A stretch of DNA of 64,000 nucleotides from NCBI RefSeq assembly GCF_014925385.1, contig NZ_JACSDK010000001.1:310001-374000 (forward strand). The letters run 5' to 3'. The DNA comes from Pelagibius marinus. Its GTDB lineage: Bacteria > Pseudomonadota > Alphaproteobacteria > Kiloniellales > Kiloniellaceae. The position numbers and the translations under genes were made by a program. Below the pieces are notes generated by a model that searched no databases, was not told the origin of the DNA, and saw nothing but the letters and a program-made list of their open reading frames with translations. Positions 24,382 through 33,395 of this stretch are shown piece by piece; position 1 is the first letter of the stretch, and every line of letters starts with the position of its first letter.

Positions 24382-26196
24382 TCAGCGGGCGCTTTCCAGG
24401 CGCTGCAGGGCCCACTTCACCGTGGTCTCGCCGTCGCTGAGGCTGCCGCTGAGGACGATCTGCTGGCTGCGCCGCACCTGGCCCGGCTGGCCCAGATAGA
24501 CGCTGGGCTCCAGGCTGAGCGCGGCGCCGGCGCTGCGCAGGCGCCAGCCGCCGCCCTTGGGCAGGCGCAGGACCACAGAACGGCCGTCCTGGGCCGCCAT
24601 GGCCTGGACTTCCGGGTGCAGGTGGAAACGGACAGCGAAGTCGCGCGGCGCGCTGCGCTTTTGTGCGTCGTCGCCTTCGCGGCTCAGGCGGTCCTCGCCG
24701 CGCAGGTCGTCGCCGTTGGCCGAGAGATAGAGCCGGCGGTGGTGGGTCAGGCCGAACAGTGGCTGGTAGCCGTCGTGGCTGGCCTCCAGCCAGATGCTGC
24801 CCTGGTCCTCGTCGCGCCGGCAGGTGACGTTGGCGCGGCGCGCGCCGAAGCCGCCGCCGGCGAAGACCTCGGAGGAGTTGGTATCCTCGACGGTGACGGT
24901 GGAATGGGCGGCGGTGCTGCGCTGGGCCGCGCCCCAGTCTCCGGCGCCGCCCGCCCCGAAGCTTCCCGCCTGGGCGCCGCAGTTGACGATCAGGCGCTCG
25001 CGCCCGACCGACATCTCCAGGCTCAGGGTGCCGGCATGGGCCTGGGCGTCGTAGCCCGGCGGCGGCGGGCGGCCGCTGTCCAGCAGCACCAGGCTGCGCC
25101 CGGCCTGCAGGCGCTGGAAGCCGCTGGCCGGGGCGCTCTGCAGCGGTCCCTTGCCGCTGGCCGCGCGCTGCAGCACCAGGCCGATCTGCAGGTCCTCGCC
25201 CTCGTTGGCGCCGTTGAAGAGGGCCAGGCCGCCGTCGCCGTGCTGCAGCAGGCGCAGCATGGCGGCCATCCCCTCGATGCGCAGGCCGAGATCGCTGGGC
25301 ACTTCGCGGCCGGCGGCCAGCAGGGCGGCGCGCAGGTCGATGCAGTCGCGCAGGACCGACAGCAGCAGCGCTGGGTTGCGCTCGCGCTGGCCGCCGTCGT
25401 TCAGGATCTGCGCTTCCAGCGCCTCGGTCAGCAGCGCCAGGCCGCGGCTCAGCCAGGGCCCGCCCTCGGGCAGGCAGAGCCCGGCCATGCAGAGGCCCTT
25501 GGCGGCGGTCACCAGGCCGGCGCCGCTGAGGCCCGCCGGCAGAACGGCGGCCAGGTGGCGGGCCTGCCGCGCGGCGGCGGTCAGAAGGCGCTGGCGGAAC
25601 TCCACGTCGGCGCTGGCGGCGAAGAACTCGTATTGGCCGAGCCAGTGGGCCAGGCGGCTGCCGGTCACCACCGGGTGCCAGGCGACCGGCGCCCAGGCGC
25701 GGTTGGCTTCGATCCAGTCGGCCACCAGGGTACGGGCCTTGCGCCGGGCGTTGTCGCCGCCGGCGGCGCGCAGGTCGCGCAGCCAGGAAAAGCCGTGCAG
25801 CACCTCCAGCCAAGCGCGCTCCACCCCCACCGGATTCCACAGCGGCGCGGGTTTGGTCAGGCTGCGGCCCAGGAAGTGGAAGCTGTCGTCCAGGATGGCG
25901 CCGCCGCGCTGGGCGTTGCCGGGCCAGGGGTCCGGCGGCACCAGGGCCGCCGTGGCCGGCGGGTTGCCGCGCCAGTGCCAGGGCATCTGCGGCAGGGCGA
26001 AGAGCGGGCGTTTCAGCTGGTAGGAGAGGCGCCCCAGCGCCAGGTCGCGGGGCAGGGCGCTCCAGGCTTTGAGGCGTTCCAGGCTGCCGCCCGGCCCGCC
26101 ACTGCGCCGCCCGCTGCGGCGCTTTCCCGCCTTGCGTTCGGGAGTCTTGCGGTCAGGGGCCTTACGGCTCGCCATGAGGCTTTCGCCCGGACTCAC
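24382..26196 (-). CDS. Heparinase II/III family protein
   Basis: A 604-residue protein with the heparinase II/III architecture: an alpha/alpha-toroid N-terminal part (WHWRGNPP, LWNPVGVERAWLEVLHGFSWLRDL, AWHPVVTGSRLAHWL) and a beta-sandwich C-terminal part (LIVNCGAQAG, RSTAAHSTVTVEDTNSSEVF). The HSTV motif with the upstream Asn/Cys is typical of the alphaproteobacterial group often found next to purH. Whether these are true polysaccharide lyases is unproven. The GTG at 26196 has AGAGGA upstream; an ATG at 26175 is the alternative. A basic low-complexity stretch fills residues 9-36. Confidence 0.88.
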   Translation of the reverse strand: MSPGESLMASRKAPDRKTPERKAGKRRSGRRSGGPGGSLERLKAWSALPRDLALGRLSYQLKRPLFALPQMPWHWRGNPPATAALVPPDPWPGNAQRGGAILDDSFHFLGRSLTKPAPLWNPVGVERAWLEVLHGFSWLRDLRAAGGDNARRKARTLVADWIEANRAWAPVAWHPVVTGSRLAHWLGQYEFFAASADVEFRQRLLTAAARQARHLAAVLPAGLSGAGLVTAAKGLCMAGLCLPEGGPWLSRGLALLTEALEAQILNDGGQRERNPALLLSVLRDCIDLRAALLAAGREVPSDLGLRIEGMAAMLRLLQHGDGGLALFNGANEGEDLQIGLVLQRAASGKGPLQSAPASGFQRLQAGRSLVLLDSGRPPPPGYDAQAHAGTLSLEMSVGRERLIVNCGAQAGSFGAGGAGDWGAAQRSTAAHSTVTVEDTNSSEVFAGGGFGARRANVTCRRDEDQGSIWLEASHDGYQPLFGLTHHRRLYLSANGDDLRGEDRLSREGDDAQKRSAPRDFAVRFHLHPEVQAMAAQDGRSVVLRLPKGGGWRLRSAGAALSLEPSVYLGQPGQVRRSQQIVLSGSLSDGETTVKWALQRLESAR

Positions 26197-26197
26197 C

Positions 26198-26225
26198 CCA
26201 GTCCTCTCATGCCAGTCCTCTCATG
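26198..26225. repeat. 14-bp tandem duplication covering the heparinase Shine-Dalgarno
   Basis: CCAGTCCTCTCATG occurs twice in tandem (26198-26211, 26212-26225) followed by CCAGG. On the minus strand it duplicates the AGAGGA ribosome binding site immediately upstream of the heparinase start, so there are two candidate sites 14 bases apart. Confidence 0.85.
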
Positions 26226-26265
26226 CCAGGCTTCGCGTGGTTTTCCGCGGCACCGCCGCCCGCCT

Positions 26266-26931
26266 TCAGCCTTCGCCGCGCAGCCGCCGGATGTTGCCGG
26301 CATAGGCCTGGGGCCCGCCCTTGAAGGTGGCGCTGCCGGCCACCAGAACGTCCGCGCCCGCGGAGATGGCCTGGGGCGCGGTCTCGGCGTTGATGCCGCC
26401 GTCGACCTCCAGGTCGATGTCGCGGCCGCTGTCGTCGATCTTGCGGCGCAGGGCCTCGATCTTCGCCAGGCTGCTCGGGATGAAGCTCTGGCCGCCGAAG
26501 CCGGGATTGACGCTCATGCAGAGGATCAGGTCGACGTCGCCGATGATGGGGTCGACCACCTCGGCCGGCGTGCCGGGATTGAGGGAAACACCCGCCTTCT
26601 TGCCCAGGCTCTTGATGAACTGCAGGGTGCGGTGCACGTGGGGGCCGGCCTCCGGGTGCACGGTGATGATATCGGCGCCGGCCTTGGCGAAGGCCTCGAT
26701 GTAGGGATCGATGGGCGAGATCATCAGGTGCACGTCGAAGGTCTTGTCGGTGTAGGGCCGCAGCGCCGCGACCATGTCGGGACCCAGCGTGATGTTCGGC
26801 ACGAAATGCCCGTCCATGACGTCGACGTGGATGTAGTCGGCGCCGGCCTCGGCGACGGCGCTGACTTCCTCGCCCATGCGGGCGAAGTCGGCGGCCAGGA
26901 TGGAAGGCGCGATCCGGACGGCTTGCTGCAT
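26266..26931 (-). CDS. rpe: Ribulose-phosphate 3-epimerase
   Basis: This 221-residue TIM-barrel enzyme interconverts ribulose 5-phosphate and xylulose 5-phosphate in the pentose phosphate pathway. Motifs are complete: [35 protein letters not shown] (metal-ligand His and catalytic Asp), [37 protein letters not shown] and [12 protein letters not shown] at 26931 is the family start. An in-frame extension further upstream is not coding. It is the first gene of the minus-strand run and is divergent from the secretin-like gene at 27178. Confidence 0.97.
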   Translation of the reverse strand: MQQAVRIAPSILAADFARMGEEVSAVAEAGADYIHVDVMDGHFVPNITLGPDMVAALRPYTDKTFDVHLMISPIDPYIEAFAKAGADIITVHPEAGPHVHRTLQFIKSLGKKAGVSLNPGTPAEVVDPIIGDVDLILCMSVNPGFGGQSFIPSSLAKIEALRRKIDDSGRDIDLEVDGGINAETAPQAISAGADVLVAGSATFKGGPQAYAGNIRRLRGEG

Positions 26932-27177
26932 GGGGCGCGGTTTCCGCTTCGTTTCGAATTGATGCCGGTTACCGCCTCTAGGTATCAGCAAGAATCGGCC
27001 CCCGCAAGCTGAAGGCCCCGCCGTCCCCCTTTCGACACCGCACCAAGCCAGGGGAACGCTCCGGCCGGCAATCCGGCACAAAAGGGGTAACTGACGAGGC
27101 GCCGGACCTTCCGAGCCCCTTTCACGAAGAAATTTGCTACCCTGGCGTTCTGGCACCCTTGGGGGAGGGTAGAGACC

Positions 27178-27951
27178 ATGATCGAATCCAGGTACAGGGA
27201 CGGCTCGGATCGCGGGCGCCCACAGCGTCTCCTTGCCACTGTGTTGGCCGGACTTTTCCTGGCTTTGGCGCCGCTCGGCGCGCTTGCCAACCAGGAAAAG
27301 GAAAACAAGGACAAGGACACCCAGTCGCGTCACGAACTGCAGGATCTGGCGCACATCCCGCTGACCCTCAGCGGTGGCATCCGGGAAGATATCCATAACG
27401 TCATCGTCATCCAGACCCGCTTCATCACCGTCAAGCAGACCCGCTTCGGCATCGACAGCGATAACCTGGACCGGGCCAACGTCAGCGAGGTGCCGCTGCT
27501 GGGCAGCCTCTTCGAGAAGCCGCTGCGGGGCGCGGACCTGACCGACGCCAACCGCGTCGGCGCCGTTTACAGCACCGGCAACGGCGGCCTCGTGGCCTTT
27601 GTCGACGACGGCGTCGCTGTCGATGAAAGTGGCATCAGCGTCGTCAACGCGAAATTCCGCTACACCCTCACCGGCCCCGCGCAGGCGGCCCAGGCGGGGC
27701 AGCTCGACCTCGGGGAGCTCGGCAAGCTGACCTCGGTGGGGCAGGCCGTCACCGGCCAGGCACCGGAGGGAACGACGATCGTGCTGCGGGGCCTCACGAC
27801 CACCTCGGTGCCGCCGGTGGAGGACAAGGTTCCGGTGCTGGGCGATGTGCCGGTGCTGCGGCAGTTCTTTCGTGGCAGCGTCCACAGCTTCAAAGACGAT
27901 CTGATTTTCTTCGTCCGTCCTTCGATCATCGCCGGCGACGGGGCGGATTGA
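27178..27951 (+). CDS. Small exported secretin-domain protein (paralogue 1)
   Basis: A 257-residue protein with a signal peptide (about 17-38, cleavage after LGALA) and a Lys/Glu-rich linker. The rest resembles the C-terminal secretin domain of GspD/Pil[20 protein letters not shown] (76-92) matches the domain entry, EVPLLGSLF lies at 104-112, GTTIVLRGL at 198-206, [15 protein letters not shown] at 217-231 and [10 protein letters not shown] at 242-251. It lacks the N0-N3 ring domains and is too short for a complete secretin. The strong GGGGGAGGG ribosome site fits ATG at 27178. It is followed after 47 bases by a paralogue. Its function is unknown. Confidence 0.8.
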   Translation: MIESRYRDGSDRGRPQRLLATVLAGLFLALAPLGALANQEKENKDKDTQSRHELQDLAHIPLTLSGGIREDIHNVIVIQTRFITVKQTRFGIDSDNLDRANVSEVPLLGSLFEKPLRGADLTDANRVGAVYSTGNGGLVAFVDDGVAVDESGISVVNAKFRYTLTGPAQAAQAGQLDLGELGKLTSVGQAVTGQAPEGTTIVLRGLTTTSVPPVEDKVPVLGDVPVLRQFFRGSVHSFKDDLIFFVRPSIIAGDGAD

Positions 27952-27998
27952 CGGGCGGCCTGTCGTTTCAGGTTTTTTTGGGAGAGAGACCTCAAACC

Positions 27999-28742
27999 AT
28001 GATCAAGCGAAATCTTCTGGTGGCTCTCCTGGCGGCCACCCTCGTGCTGCAGGGCGCCGCCGGCGCCTGGGCGACCAATAAGGACAAAGACCGCGAAGAG
28101 GACCGCGACGGCCAATCGCGCTATGAGCTGGCGCCCCTGGCCTACCTGCCGCTGGTCTTCGCCGGCGCCGCGCAGGAGCGCATCGCCAAGATGTACTTCC
28201 TGATGCAGACCGCGAGCTACCTGGTCGAAATGACGACGGGGGTGAAGGCCACCAGCCAGAACCGCGTCAGCCTCGGCGGGCTGTTCGGCGGTGTCTTTGC
28301 CAAGACCTATTCGGCGGAGGACTTCATCGAGTCGCTGGAAGTCGGTACCGTCTACCGCGCCGGTGACGGGCTGCTCGCGGTGGCGATGGAAGGCGACGAG
28401 GTGCTGTCGGACCACAAGGTCATCGTGTTCAACGGCGACTACCAGTACGACCCGAAGGCCCTGCCGTCGCTGCAGCAGGTCGAACCCGCACAGCTGCAGA
28501 AACTGCAGGCCTATTCGCTGATGGTGGAACTGGCCCATCACACTTTGACGACGCCGTTGGTGAACGTGATAGCCAGGCTGAACCACGTGAGTGCCGACCA
28601 GCTGACAGGCACCCCGGACCTGACCCCGGCGCATGAGACGGAGATCCCCGTCCTGCGTAAACTGATTGTCGGCAAGGTCTATCGCGGTCCCGACAACACC
28701 CTGCTGGTGGTCATCCCGCCGGCCATTGTGCAGGACCGCTAG
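27999..28742 (+). CDS. Small exported secretin-like protein (paralogue 2)
   Basis: The 247-residue protein has a signal peptide (about 1-26, LQGAAGAWA), the same charged linker followed by [14 protein letters not shown] (compare [14 protein letters not shown] in paralogue 1), a [11 protein letters not shown] segment at the position of [12 protein letters not shown], and a secretin-like end [30 protein letters not shown] (about 215-244). It is more divergent than paralogue 1. GGGAGAGAG precedes ATG at 27999. No other secretion-system gene (ATPase, pseudopilin, pilotin) is nearby. The two genes are almost certainly one operon. Confidence 0.75.
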   Translation: MIKRNLLVALLAATLVLQGAAGAWATNKDKDREEDRDGQSRYELAPLAYLPLVFAGAAQERIAKMYFLMQTASYLVEMTTGVKATSQNRVSLGGLFGGVFAKTYSAEDFIESLEVGTVYRAGDGLLAVAMEGDEVLSDHKVIVFNGDYQYDPKALPSLQQVEPAQLQKLQAYSLMVELAHHTLTTPLVNVIARLNHVSADQLTGTPDLTPAHETEIPVLRKLIVGKVYRGPDNTLLVVIPPAIVQDR

Positions 28743-28744
28743 GC

Positions 28745-30076
28745 TCAAACGCGGCGCAGGCGGCAGGCGTAGAAACCGTCGAGGCCGCCCTTATCCGCCC
28801 AGTGGCAGGGCAGGGTCCGCAGGTCGCCCTCCGGCGTGATCGCGGCTTCCAATCCCGGCAGCTCGGCGGGCGTGACCGCGACGCGCTCGACCGGCGCCGC
28901 TGACGCCAGCAGGGCGGCGATGCGCTCCGGCCCTTCCTCGGGCTGCAGGGAGCAGACGGCATAGACCAGCAGGCCGCCGGGCTTCACCATCTTCACCGCC
29001 TGGGCCAGCAGCTTGTCCTGGGCCTTGGTCAGCCCGGTGACGTCCCGGCCGCCCTTCAGCCAGGCGATGTCCGGGTGGCGGCGCAGGGTGCCGGTGGCCG
29101 AGCAGGGCGCATCCAGCAGCACCGCGTCGGCCGCTTCAGGCGGCTGCCAGGTCGCGGCGTCGGCGCTCACCGTGGCGGCGCCCAGCTTCAGGCGCTGTAG
29201 ATTCTCCTGCAGGCGCTTCAGTCGGCCCTCGGCGCGCTCCACCGCGATGACCTCGGCACCGGATGCCGCGAGCTGCGCGGTCTTGCCGCCCGGCGCAGCG
29301 CAGAGGTCGATGACCGACTTGCCGGCAATGTCGCCCAGCAGGTGCGCGGGCAGGGCGGCGGCGGCGTCCTGCACCCACCAGACGCCCTCGGCGTAGCCGG
29401 GCAGGCGGGCCACGTCGCCCTGGCCGGCGGTGAGACGCAGGCTGCCCGTCGGCAGGACCGTCGCCTCCAGCTTTTCCGCCCAGGCTTCCGGGTTTTCCTT
29501 GCAGGTCAGGTCCAGCGGCGGCTCGCCCAGGTGCGCTTCGGCGATGGCCCGCGCCGCGGTCTCGCCGTAGGCGGCGGACCAGGGCTCCCACAGCCAGTCG
29601 GGGGTGTTGAGCCTCGCGGCGTCCTGCGCGGCGACGATCTCCCTGCCCTCGCGCGACAGGCGGCGCAACACCGCGTTCAAGAGGCCGCGCTGCCCGGCCA
29701 GGCGCGGGCCCTTGGCCAGGTCCAGGGTGGTGCTGACCGCCGCGTGGGGCGGCGTCTCCAGGAACAGCAGCTGCGTCGCGCCCAGGCGCAGCAGGTGCTG
29801 CAGCATCACGTCCTTGGCCTTGATCGGCCGGTCGAGGCAGTGGGCCAGAGCGGCGTCGATCTGGCCCAAACGGCGCAGTGTCGTCGCCAGCAGCAGCCGG
29901 GCGAAGGCGCGGTCGCGCGCCTCCAGCTTGGCGATATAGGGGTTGGCGGCCAGGGCCTCGTCCAGCGGGCGGCCCTGGTCCAGCACCTCGCGCAGCAGGG
30001 CCAGCGCGGTCTTGCGGGCGTTCAGCCCCCGGACGTCGAGGTTCCCGGTGGCGGGACGCTTGGGGTTTTCGGTCAT
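28745..30076 (-). CDS. rsmB: 16S rRNA cytosine-C5 methyltransferase, RsmB family
   Basis: A 443-residue RNA methyltransferase. An N-terminal NusB-like RNA-binding domain (ARKTALALLREVLDQG, RAFARLLLATTLRRLGQID) is followed by the SAM-dependent domain with DLCAAPGGKTAQLAA, LLDAPCSATGTLRRHPD (first catalytic Cys) and YAVCSLQPEEG (TCS-type second Cys). It modifies C967-type cytosine in 16S rRNA in characterised members. The gene ends two bases from the convergent secretin-like gene stop. It is downstream of htpX on the same strand, a common alphaproteobacterial arrangement. Confidence 0.94.
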   Translation of the reverse strand: MTENPKRPATGNLDVRGLNARKTALALLREVLDQGRPLDEALAANPYIAKLEARDRAFARLLLATTLRRLGQIDAALAHCLDRPIKAKDVMLQHLLRLGATQLLFLETPPHAAVSTTLDLAKGPRLAGQRGLLNAVLRRLSREGREIVAAQDAARLNTPDWLWEPWSAAYGETAARAIAEAHLGEPPLDLTCKENPEAWAEKLEATVLPTGSLRLTAGQGDVARLPGYAEGVWWVQDAAAALPAHLLGDIAGKSVIDLCAAPGGKTAQLAASGAEVIAVERAEGRLKRLQENLQRLKLGAATVSADAATWQPPEAADAVLLDAPCSATGTLRRHPDIAWLKGGRDVTGLTKAQDKLLAQAVKMVKPGGLLVYAVCSLQPEEGPERIAALLASAAPVERVAVTPAELPGLEAAITPEGDLRTLPCHWADKGGLDGFYACRLRRV

Positions 30077-30160
30077 GGCGCTAGGCTGTAAGGCCTCGCT
30101 CCCGTAACTGCAAGCTTCTGCGGGCGATCAGCTCCCCCTCTTCACCCCCAGGGGCGCGGA

Positions 30161-31030
30161 TCAACCCCAGGGCCGGGGCCGGGCGGCCTGGCCCATCTCG
30201 GCGGCCAGCGCGCGCAGGCGGGCGATGCGGTTCTCGGTGCGCGGGTGGGTGGTGAAGAGGCCGTCCACGTTGTGGGCGTGCAGCGGGTTGATGATGAACA
30301 TATGCGCCGTCGCCGGATTGCCCTCGGCGGTGCGGTTGTCGATGCCGCGCGCGGCGCGGTCGATCTTGTCCAGGGCCGAGGCCAGCCACAGCGGTTGGCC
30401 GCAGATCTCGGCGCCGGCGCGGTCGGCGGCGTACTCGCGGGTGCGCGAGATCGCCATCTGCACCAGGGCGGCGGCCAGCGGCGCCAGGATCATGATCAGG
30501 ATGGCGCCGAAGATGCCCAGCGGGTTGTTGCGGTTGCCGCCGAAGAAGAGGCCGAAGTTGGCCAGCATGGAGATCGCGCCGGCGATGGTCGCGGTGATGG
30601 TCATGGTCAGGGTATCGCGGTTCTTCACGTGCGCCAGCTCGTGCGCCATGACGCCGGCCAGCTCCTCGGCGCTCAGCCGCTTCAGCAGGCCGCTGGTGGC
30701 GGCGACGGCCGCGTTCTCCGGATTGCGCCCGGTGGCGAAGGCGTTGGGCTGCGGGTCGTCGATGATGTAGACCCGCGGCATGGGCAGGCCGGCGTTGTCG
30801 GCCAGCTGCTCGACGATGCCGTAGTAGCTGGGGGCGCTCGCCCGGTCGACCTGGCGCGCGCGGTACATGCGCAGCACCATCTTGTCGGCGTTCCAGTAGG
30901 CGAAGGCGTTCATGGCGACGGCGACCAGCAGGGCGATCACCATGCCGCCGGTGCCGCCCAAGAGGAAGCCGACGGCCAGGAACAGGCCGGTCATGGCCGC
31001 CATCAGAAGTCCGGTGCGCAAGCTGTTCAT
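30161..31030 (-). CDS. htpX: Membrane zinc metalloprotease HtpX
   Basis: This 289-residue M48-family protease degrades damaged membrane proteins. Two N-terminal transmembrane helices (about 5-40), the zinc site [12 protein letters not shown] with catalytic Glu, two further hydrophobic segments ([39 protein letters not shown]) and the third zinc ligand region [11 protein letters not shown] are visible. [14 protein letters not shown] and [14 protein letters not shown] are also typical. Length agrees with the family. Confidence 0.95.
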   Translation of the reverse strand: MNSLRTGLLMAAMTGLFLAVGFLLGGTGGMVIALLVAVAMNAFAYWNADKMVLRMYRARQVDRASAPSYYGIVEQLADNAGLPMPRVYIIDDPQPNAFATGRNPENAAVAATSGLLKRLSAEELAGVMAHELAHVKNRDTLTMTITATIAGAISMLANFGLFFGGNRNNPLGIFGAILIMILAPLAAALVQMAISRTREYAADRAGAEICGQPLWLASALDKIDRAARGIDNRTAEGNPATAHMFIINPLHAHNVDGLFTTHPRTENRIARLRALAAEMGQAARPRPWG

Positions 31031-31148
31031 AGTCGTGAAATCCGGGGATTCCCAGGGGGTTGACGTTGTTTTGCGTCCTTCAGGTAGGCGGTGGCGGGGG
31101 GTGCTTCAAGACTTGGCGGCGGGCGCCGGGAGTGCCATATAAGGGCCC

Positions 31149-31370
31149 ATGAGCCAAAGCCCGAGCCAGAAGTTCACCGCCCGCCAGCCCAAGCCGCGCC
31201 AGGCGCCCGTGGAACCCCTGCAGGAAGCGCAGAAGGACGCGGGCAAGGACGCGGCGAAAGCCGACAGCAAGAAGCCGGCCGACAAGCCCAAGGAGCTGGG
31301 CGGCCCCAGCGGGCCGGAGCCGACGCGCTACGGCGACTGGGAGCGCAAGGGCATCTGCGTCGACTTCTAG
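31149..31370 (+). CDS. Succinate dehydrogenase assembly factor 4-like protein (DUF1674)
   Basis: A 73-residue protein with a disordered Lys-rich N-terminal half and the invariant DUF1674/SDHAF4 end ELGGPSGPEPTRYGDWERKGICVDF. In eukaryotes SDHAF4 helps load FAD onto the SDH flavoprotein; the bacterial role is inferred by homology. ATG at 31149 follows GGGCCC without a strong Shine-Dalgarno. It is divergent from htpX and convergent with the EamA transporter. It is short but unmistakable because of its end. Confidence 0.9.
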   Translation: MSQSPSQKFTARQPKPRQAPVEPLQEAQKDAGKDAAKADSKKPADKPKELGGPSGPEPTRYGDWERKGICVDF

Positions 31371-31396
31371 GTCCCCTAGGGCCTCGGCGTCCCTCC

Positions 31397-32335
31397 TCAG
31401 CTTTTCTTTTCAAGATTGACCAGCGCCACGCCGCCGGCCGTTACCACCATGCCGGTCAGCGCCAGCGGGCCGAAGGTCTCCCCGAAGACCTGCCAGGCGA
31501 CGAGTGCGGTCACCGGCGGCACCAGGAAGAACAGGCTGGAGACGCGGGCCGCCTCGCCGCGCTTGATCAGCCAGTACAGCAGCATCACCGCGCCCAGCGA
31601 CAGCACCAGGGTCAGCCACCCCAGGGCGAAGACGAACTCGCCGCTCCAGGTTATTTGCCCTTCTTCGAAGATCAGCACGCCGAGGCCGCAGGCCAGGCCC
31701 GCGGCGGCGTACTGGATGACCGAGCCGCTGCGCAGCGGCACCGTGCCGCAGAAGCGCTTCTGGTAGATGGTCGCCGCGGTGATGCCGCAGAGCGCCAGCA
31801 GGCAGAGCGCCACGCCGCCCAGGGTGCCGTAGCCGGCGTCCAGCTTGCGCCAGACCACCAGGGTGACGCCGACGATAGCGAGCAGCAGGCCCAGCCACTG
31901 CCGCCGCGTGACCTTTTCGCCCAGCAACGGGCCGACCAGGGCGGCGACCAGCACCGGCTGGGTGCCGACGATGAGCGCCGAGACCCCGGCCTCCACGCCC
32001 AGGGAGATGGCGGTGAAGACGCCGCCCAAGTAGACCGCGTGCAGCAGCACCCCGGCGACGCAGAGGTGCAGGGTCTGCGCGAGGCTGCGCGGCCAGGGCG
32101 CGCGGGTTGCCAGCGCCAGGCAGAGCAGCAGCAGGGTCGCCAGCGCAAAGCGCAGGGCCAGGAAGGTCAGCGGTTCGGCGTCGGGCAGGCCGAGCTTCGC
32201 GCCGACGAAGCCGGTGCTCCACAGCACGACGAAGAGCCCGGAAGCGCCGAGGCCGCGCAGTTCGCCACGCGATCCGCCCGGCCCGGGGCGCTTGCCCGCC
32301 GTGGTCAGGGGATCTGTCTGGGCTTCCTCGGTCAT
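31397..32335 (-). CDS. EamA/DMT-family transporter
   Basis: A 312-residue inner-membrane protein with ten hydrophobic helices in two EamA repeats. Markers are FVVLWSTGFVGAKLGLP, LTFLALRFALATLLLLCLAL, ALIVGTQPVLVAALVGPLLGEKVTRRQWLGLLLAIVGV in the first half and SSLFFLVPPVTALVAWQVFGE in the second. Members export amino acids or metabolites; the substrate cannot be read here. The repeat element at 32416-32596 lies upstream of its start. Confidence 0.92.
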   Translation of the reverse strand: MTEEAQTDPLTTAGKRPGPGGSRGELRGLGASGLFVVLWSTGFVGAKLGLPDAEPLTFLALRFALATLLLLCLALATRAPWPRSLAQTLHLCVAGVLLHAVYLGGVFTAISLGVEAGVSALIVGTQPVLVAALVGPLLGEKVTRRQWLGLLLAIVGVTLVVWRKLDAGYGTLGGVALCLLALCGITAATIYQKRFCGTVPLRSGSVIQYAAAGLACGLGVLIFEEGQITWSGEFVFALGWLTLVLSLGAVMLLYWLIKRGEAARVSSLFFLVPPVTALVAWQVFGETFGPLALTGMVVTAGGVALVNLEKKS

Positions 32336-32415
32336 ACCCGCTGATAGTCGCTTGGCTCCACAGCGGCAAACGCGCTTCCCGCATGGGAGGGTCCCGCTCC
32401 CGCAAGCGGTGGGGT

Positions 32416-32596
32416 CCCCCTCACCCAGCTGCGGCTAGGTTCGCTTGCGCTCACCAAGCCTTCGCACCCCTCTCCCACCAGGGGAGAGGGAATCAACTCA
32501 GCGGGTCCGCTATCGTACCCTCTCCCCTCCGTGGGAGAGGGTTGTGCAGCCTTAGCGAGATCGAAGATCGAGTTTAGGCGAAGCTGGGTGAGGGGG
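32416..32596. repeat. 181-bp palindromic intergenic repeat element
   Basis: The ends are exact 15-base inverted repeats (CCCCCTCACCCAGCT, 32416-32430; AGCTGGGTGAGGGGG, 32582-32596). Two inner hairpins are present: CCCTCTCC/GGAGAGGG around 32468-32490 and ACCCTCTCCC/GGGAGAGGGT at 32517-32542. The region between the EamA and PNPOx-like starts has no gene. The layout resembles the dispersed CCCTCACCC/GGGAGAGGG palindromic repeats common in alphaproteobacteria. There is no coding capacity, so any mobility would need a transposase supplied elsewhere. Confidence 0.8.
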
Positions 32597-32617
32597 ATTT
32601 TGGTTTCCCGACGTCGC

Positions 32618-33283
32618 TTACCCGATGCGGATCAGTCCCAGGTTCTCCGGCTGGGCGATCCCGGCCTTGAGGTCCGGGTTGTCGAGCGGCGCACCGATGA
32701 CCGTAGCGGTCGGCACCACGCCGGCCCAGACGTCGAGTCCCAGGTCCTCCGGGGCGTCGTTGGCGCCGCCGTCGCGCAGCTTGGCGGCGACTTCCTCCAG
32801 CTTCAGGGAGACCACGGTGGTGGCCTTCAGCTCCTGCGCCGTGGGCGGCTTCAGCTCGGGCCAGCGGCCGGGCACGATGCGCTCCATCATGTCCTCCAGG
32901 GCCGCCAGCTTCTCCCGCGGGTCCTCGACCAGCTCGGCGGGTCCGAAGGCCATGACCGAGCGGTAGTTCACCGAGGTGTGGAAGCCGGAGCGCGCCAGCA
33001 CCAGGCCATCCATCAGCGCCACCGTGAAGCAGACCCGCGGGCGGGTCTTCAGGTGACGCAGCATTTTGCTGGCCGAGGAGCCGTGCCAGTAGACGCGGTC
33101 ATCCTTGCGCCAATAGGCGGTCGGCGTCACGTAGGGCTGGCCGTCGATGACGTAGCCGACGTGGCACAGCAGGCCGGCGTCGAGGATGGCGTGGACCGTC
33201 TCGCGGTCGTAGCGGGCGCGCTCCTGGGCCCGCTTGATGCGGCTGTGGTCAGTCGGCGGGAAGTCGAGGCCGGGCGTCGTCAT
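32618..33283 (-). CDS. Pyridoxamine 5'-phosphate oxidase-like FMN-binding protein
   Basis: The 221-residue protein has a split-barrel flavin-binding fold of the Pyridox_ox_2 (NimA-related) type. Characteristic stretches are IKRAQERARYDRETVHAILDAGLLCHVGYV, PYVTPTAYWRKDDRVYWHGSSASKMLRHL, VCFTVALMDGLVLARSGFHTSVNYRSVMAFG and DVWAGVVP. Members bind FMN or haem and some act as oxidases; the exact reaction is not known. It is divergent from a MocR/PdxR-type regulator, a frequent pairing that suggests control by vitamin B6. Confidence 0.9.
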   Translation of the reverse strand: MTTPGLDFPPTDHSRIKRAQERARYDRETVHAILDAGLLCHVGYVIDGQPYVTPTAYWRKDDRVYWHGSSASKMLRHLKTRPRVCFTVALMDGLVLARSGFHTSVNYRSVMAFGPAELVEDPREKLAALEDMMERIVPGRWPELKPPTAQELKATTVVSLKLEEVAAKLRDGGANDAPEDLGLDVWAGVVPTATVIGAPLDNPDLKAGIAQPENLGLIRIG

Positions 33284-33336
33284 GATCTGGTCCGGGGCCG
33301 TTTTTTCGGTGGCACGGCGGGCAAGCTAGGACCATA

Positions 33337-33358
33337 GTGGTTCGATAGAAAGAACCGC
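33337..33358. promoter_or_regulatory. Inverted repeat in the MocR / PNPOx divergent promoter
   Basis: GTGGTTC (33337-33343) and GAACCGC (33352-33358) form an imperfect inverted repeat (6 of 7) in the 112-base region between the divergent genes. A further ACCACTT is found near 33377. MocR regulators usually bind repeated half-sites here, so this is a plausible operator. Confidence 0.45.
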
Positions 33359-33395
33359 TTCTTAGTTTTTCTAGGTACCACTTCAGGACCCTGCC

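Noticed and set aside
26175-26177. ATG start for the heparinase gene instead of GTG at 26196
   Set aside because: Not excluded, but the GTG has the better Shine-Dalgarno; both are mentioned in the entry.
26932-27885. In-frame upstream extension of rpe to 27885
   Set aside because: The extension is antisense to the secretin-like gene and contains no recognisable sequence; [12 protein letters not shown] is the family start.
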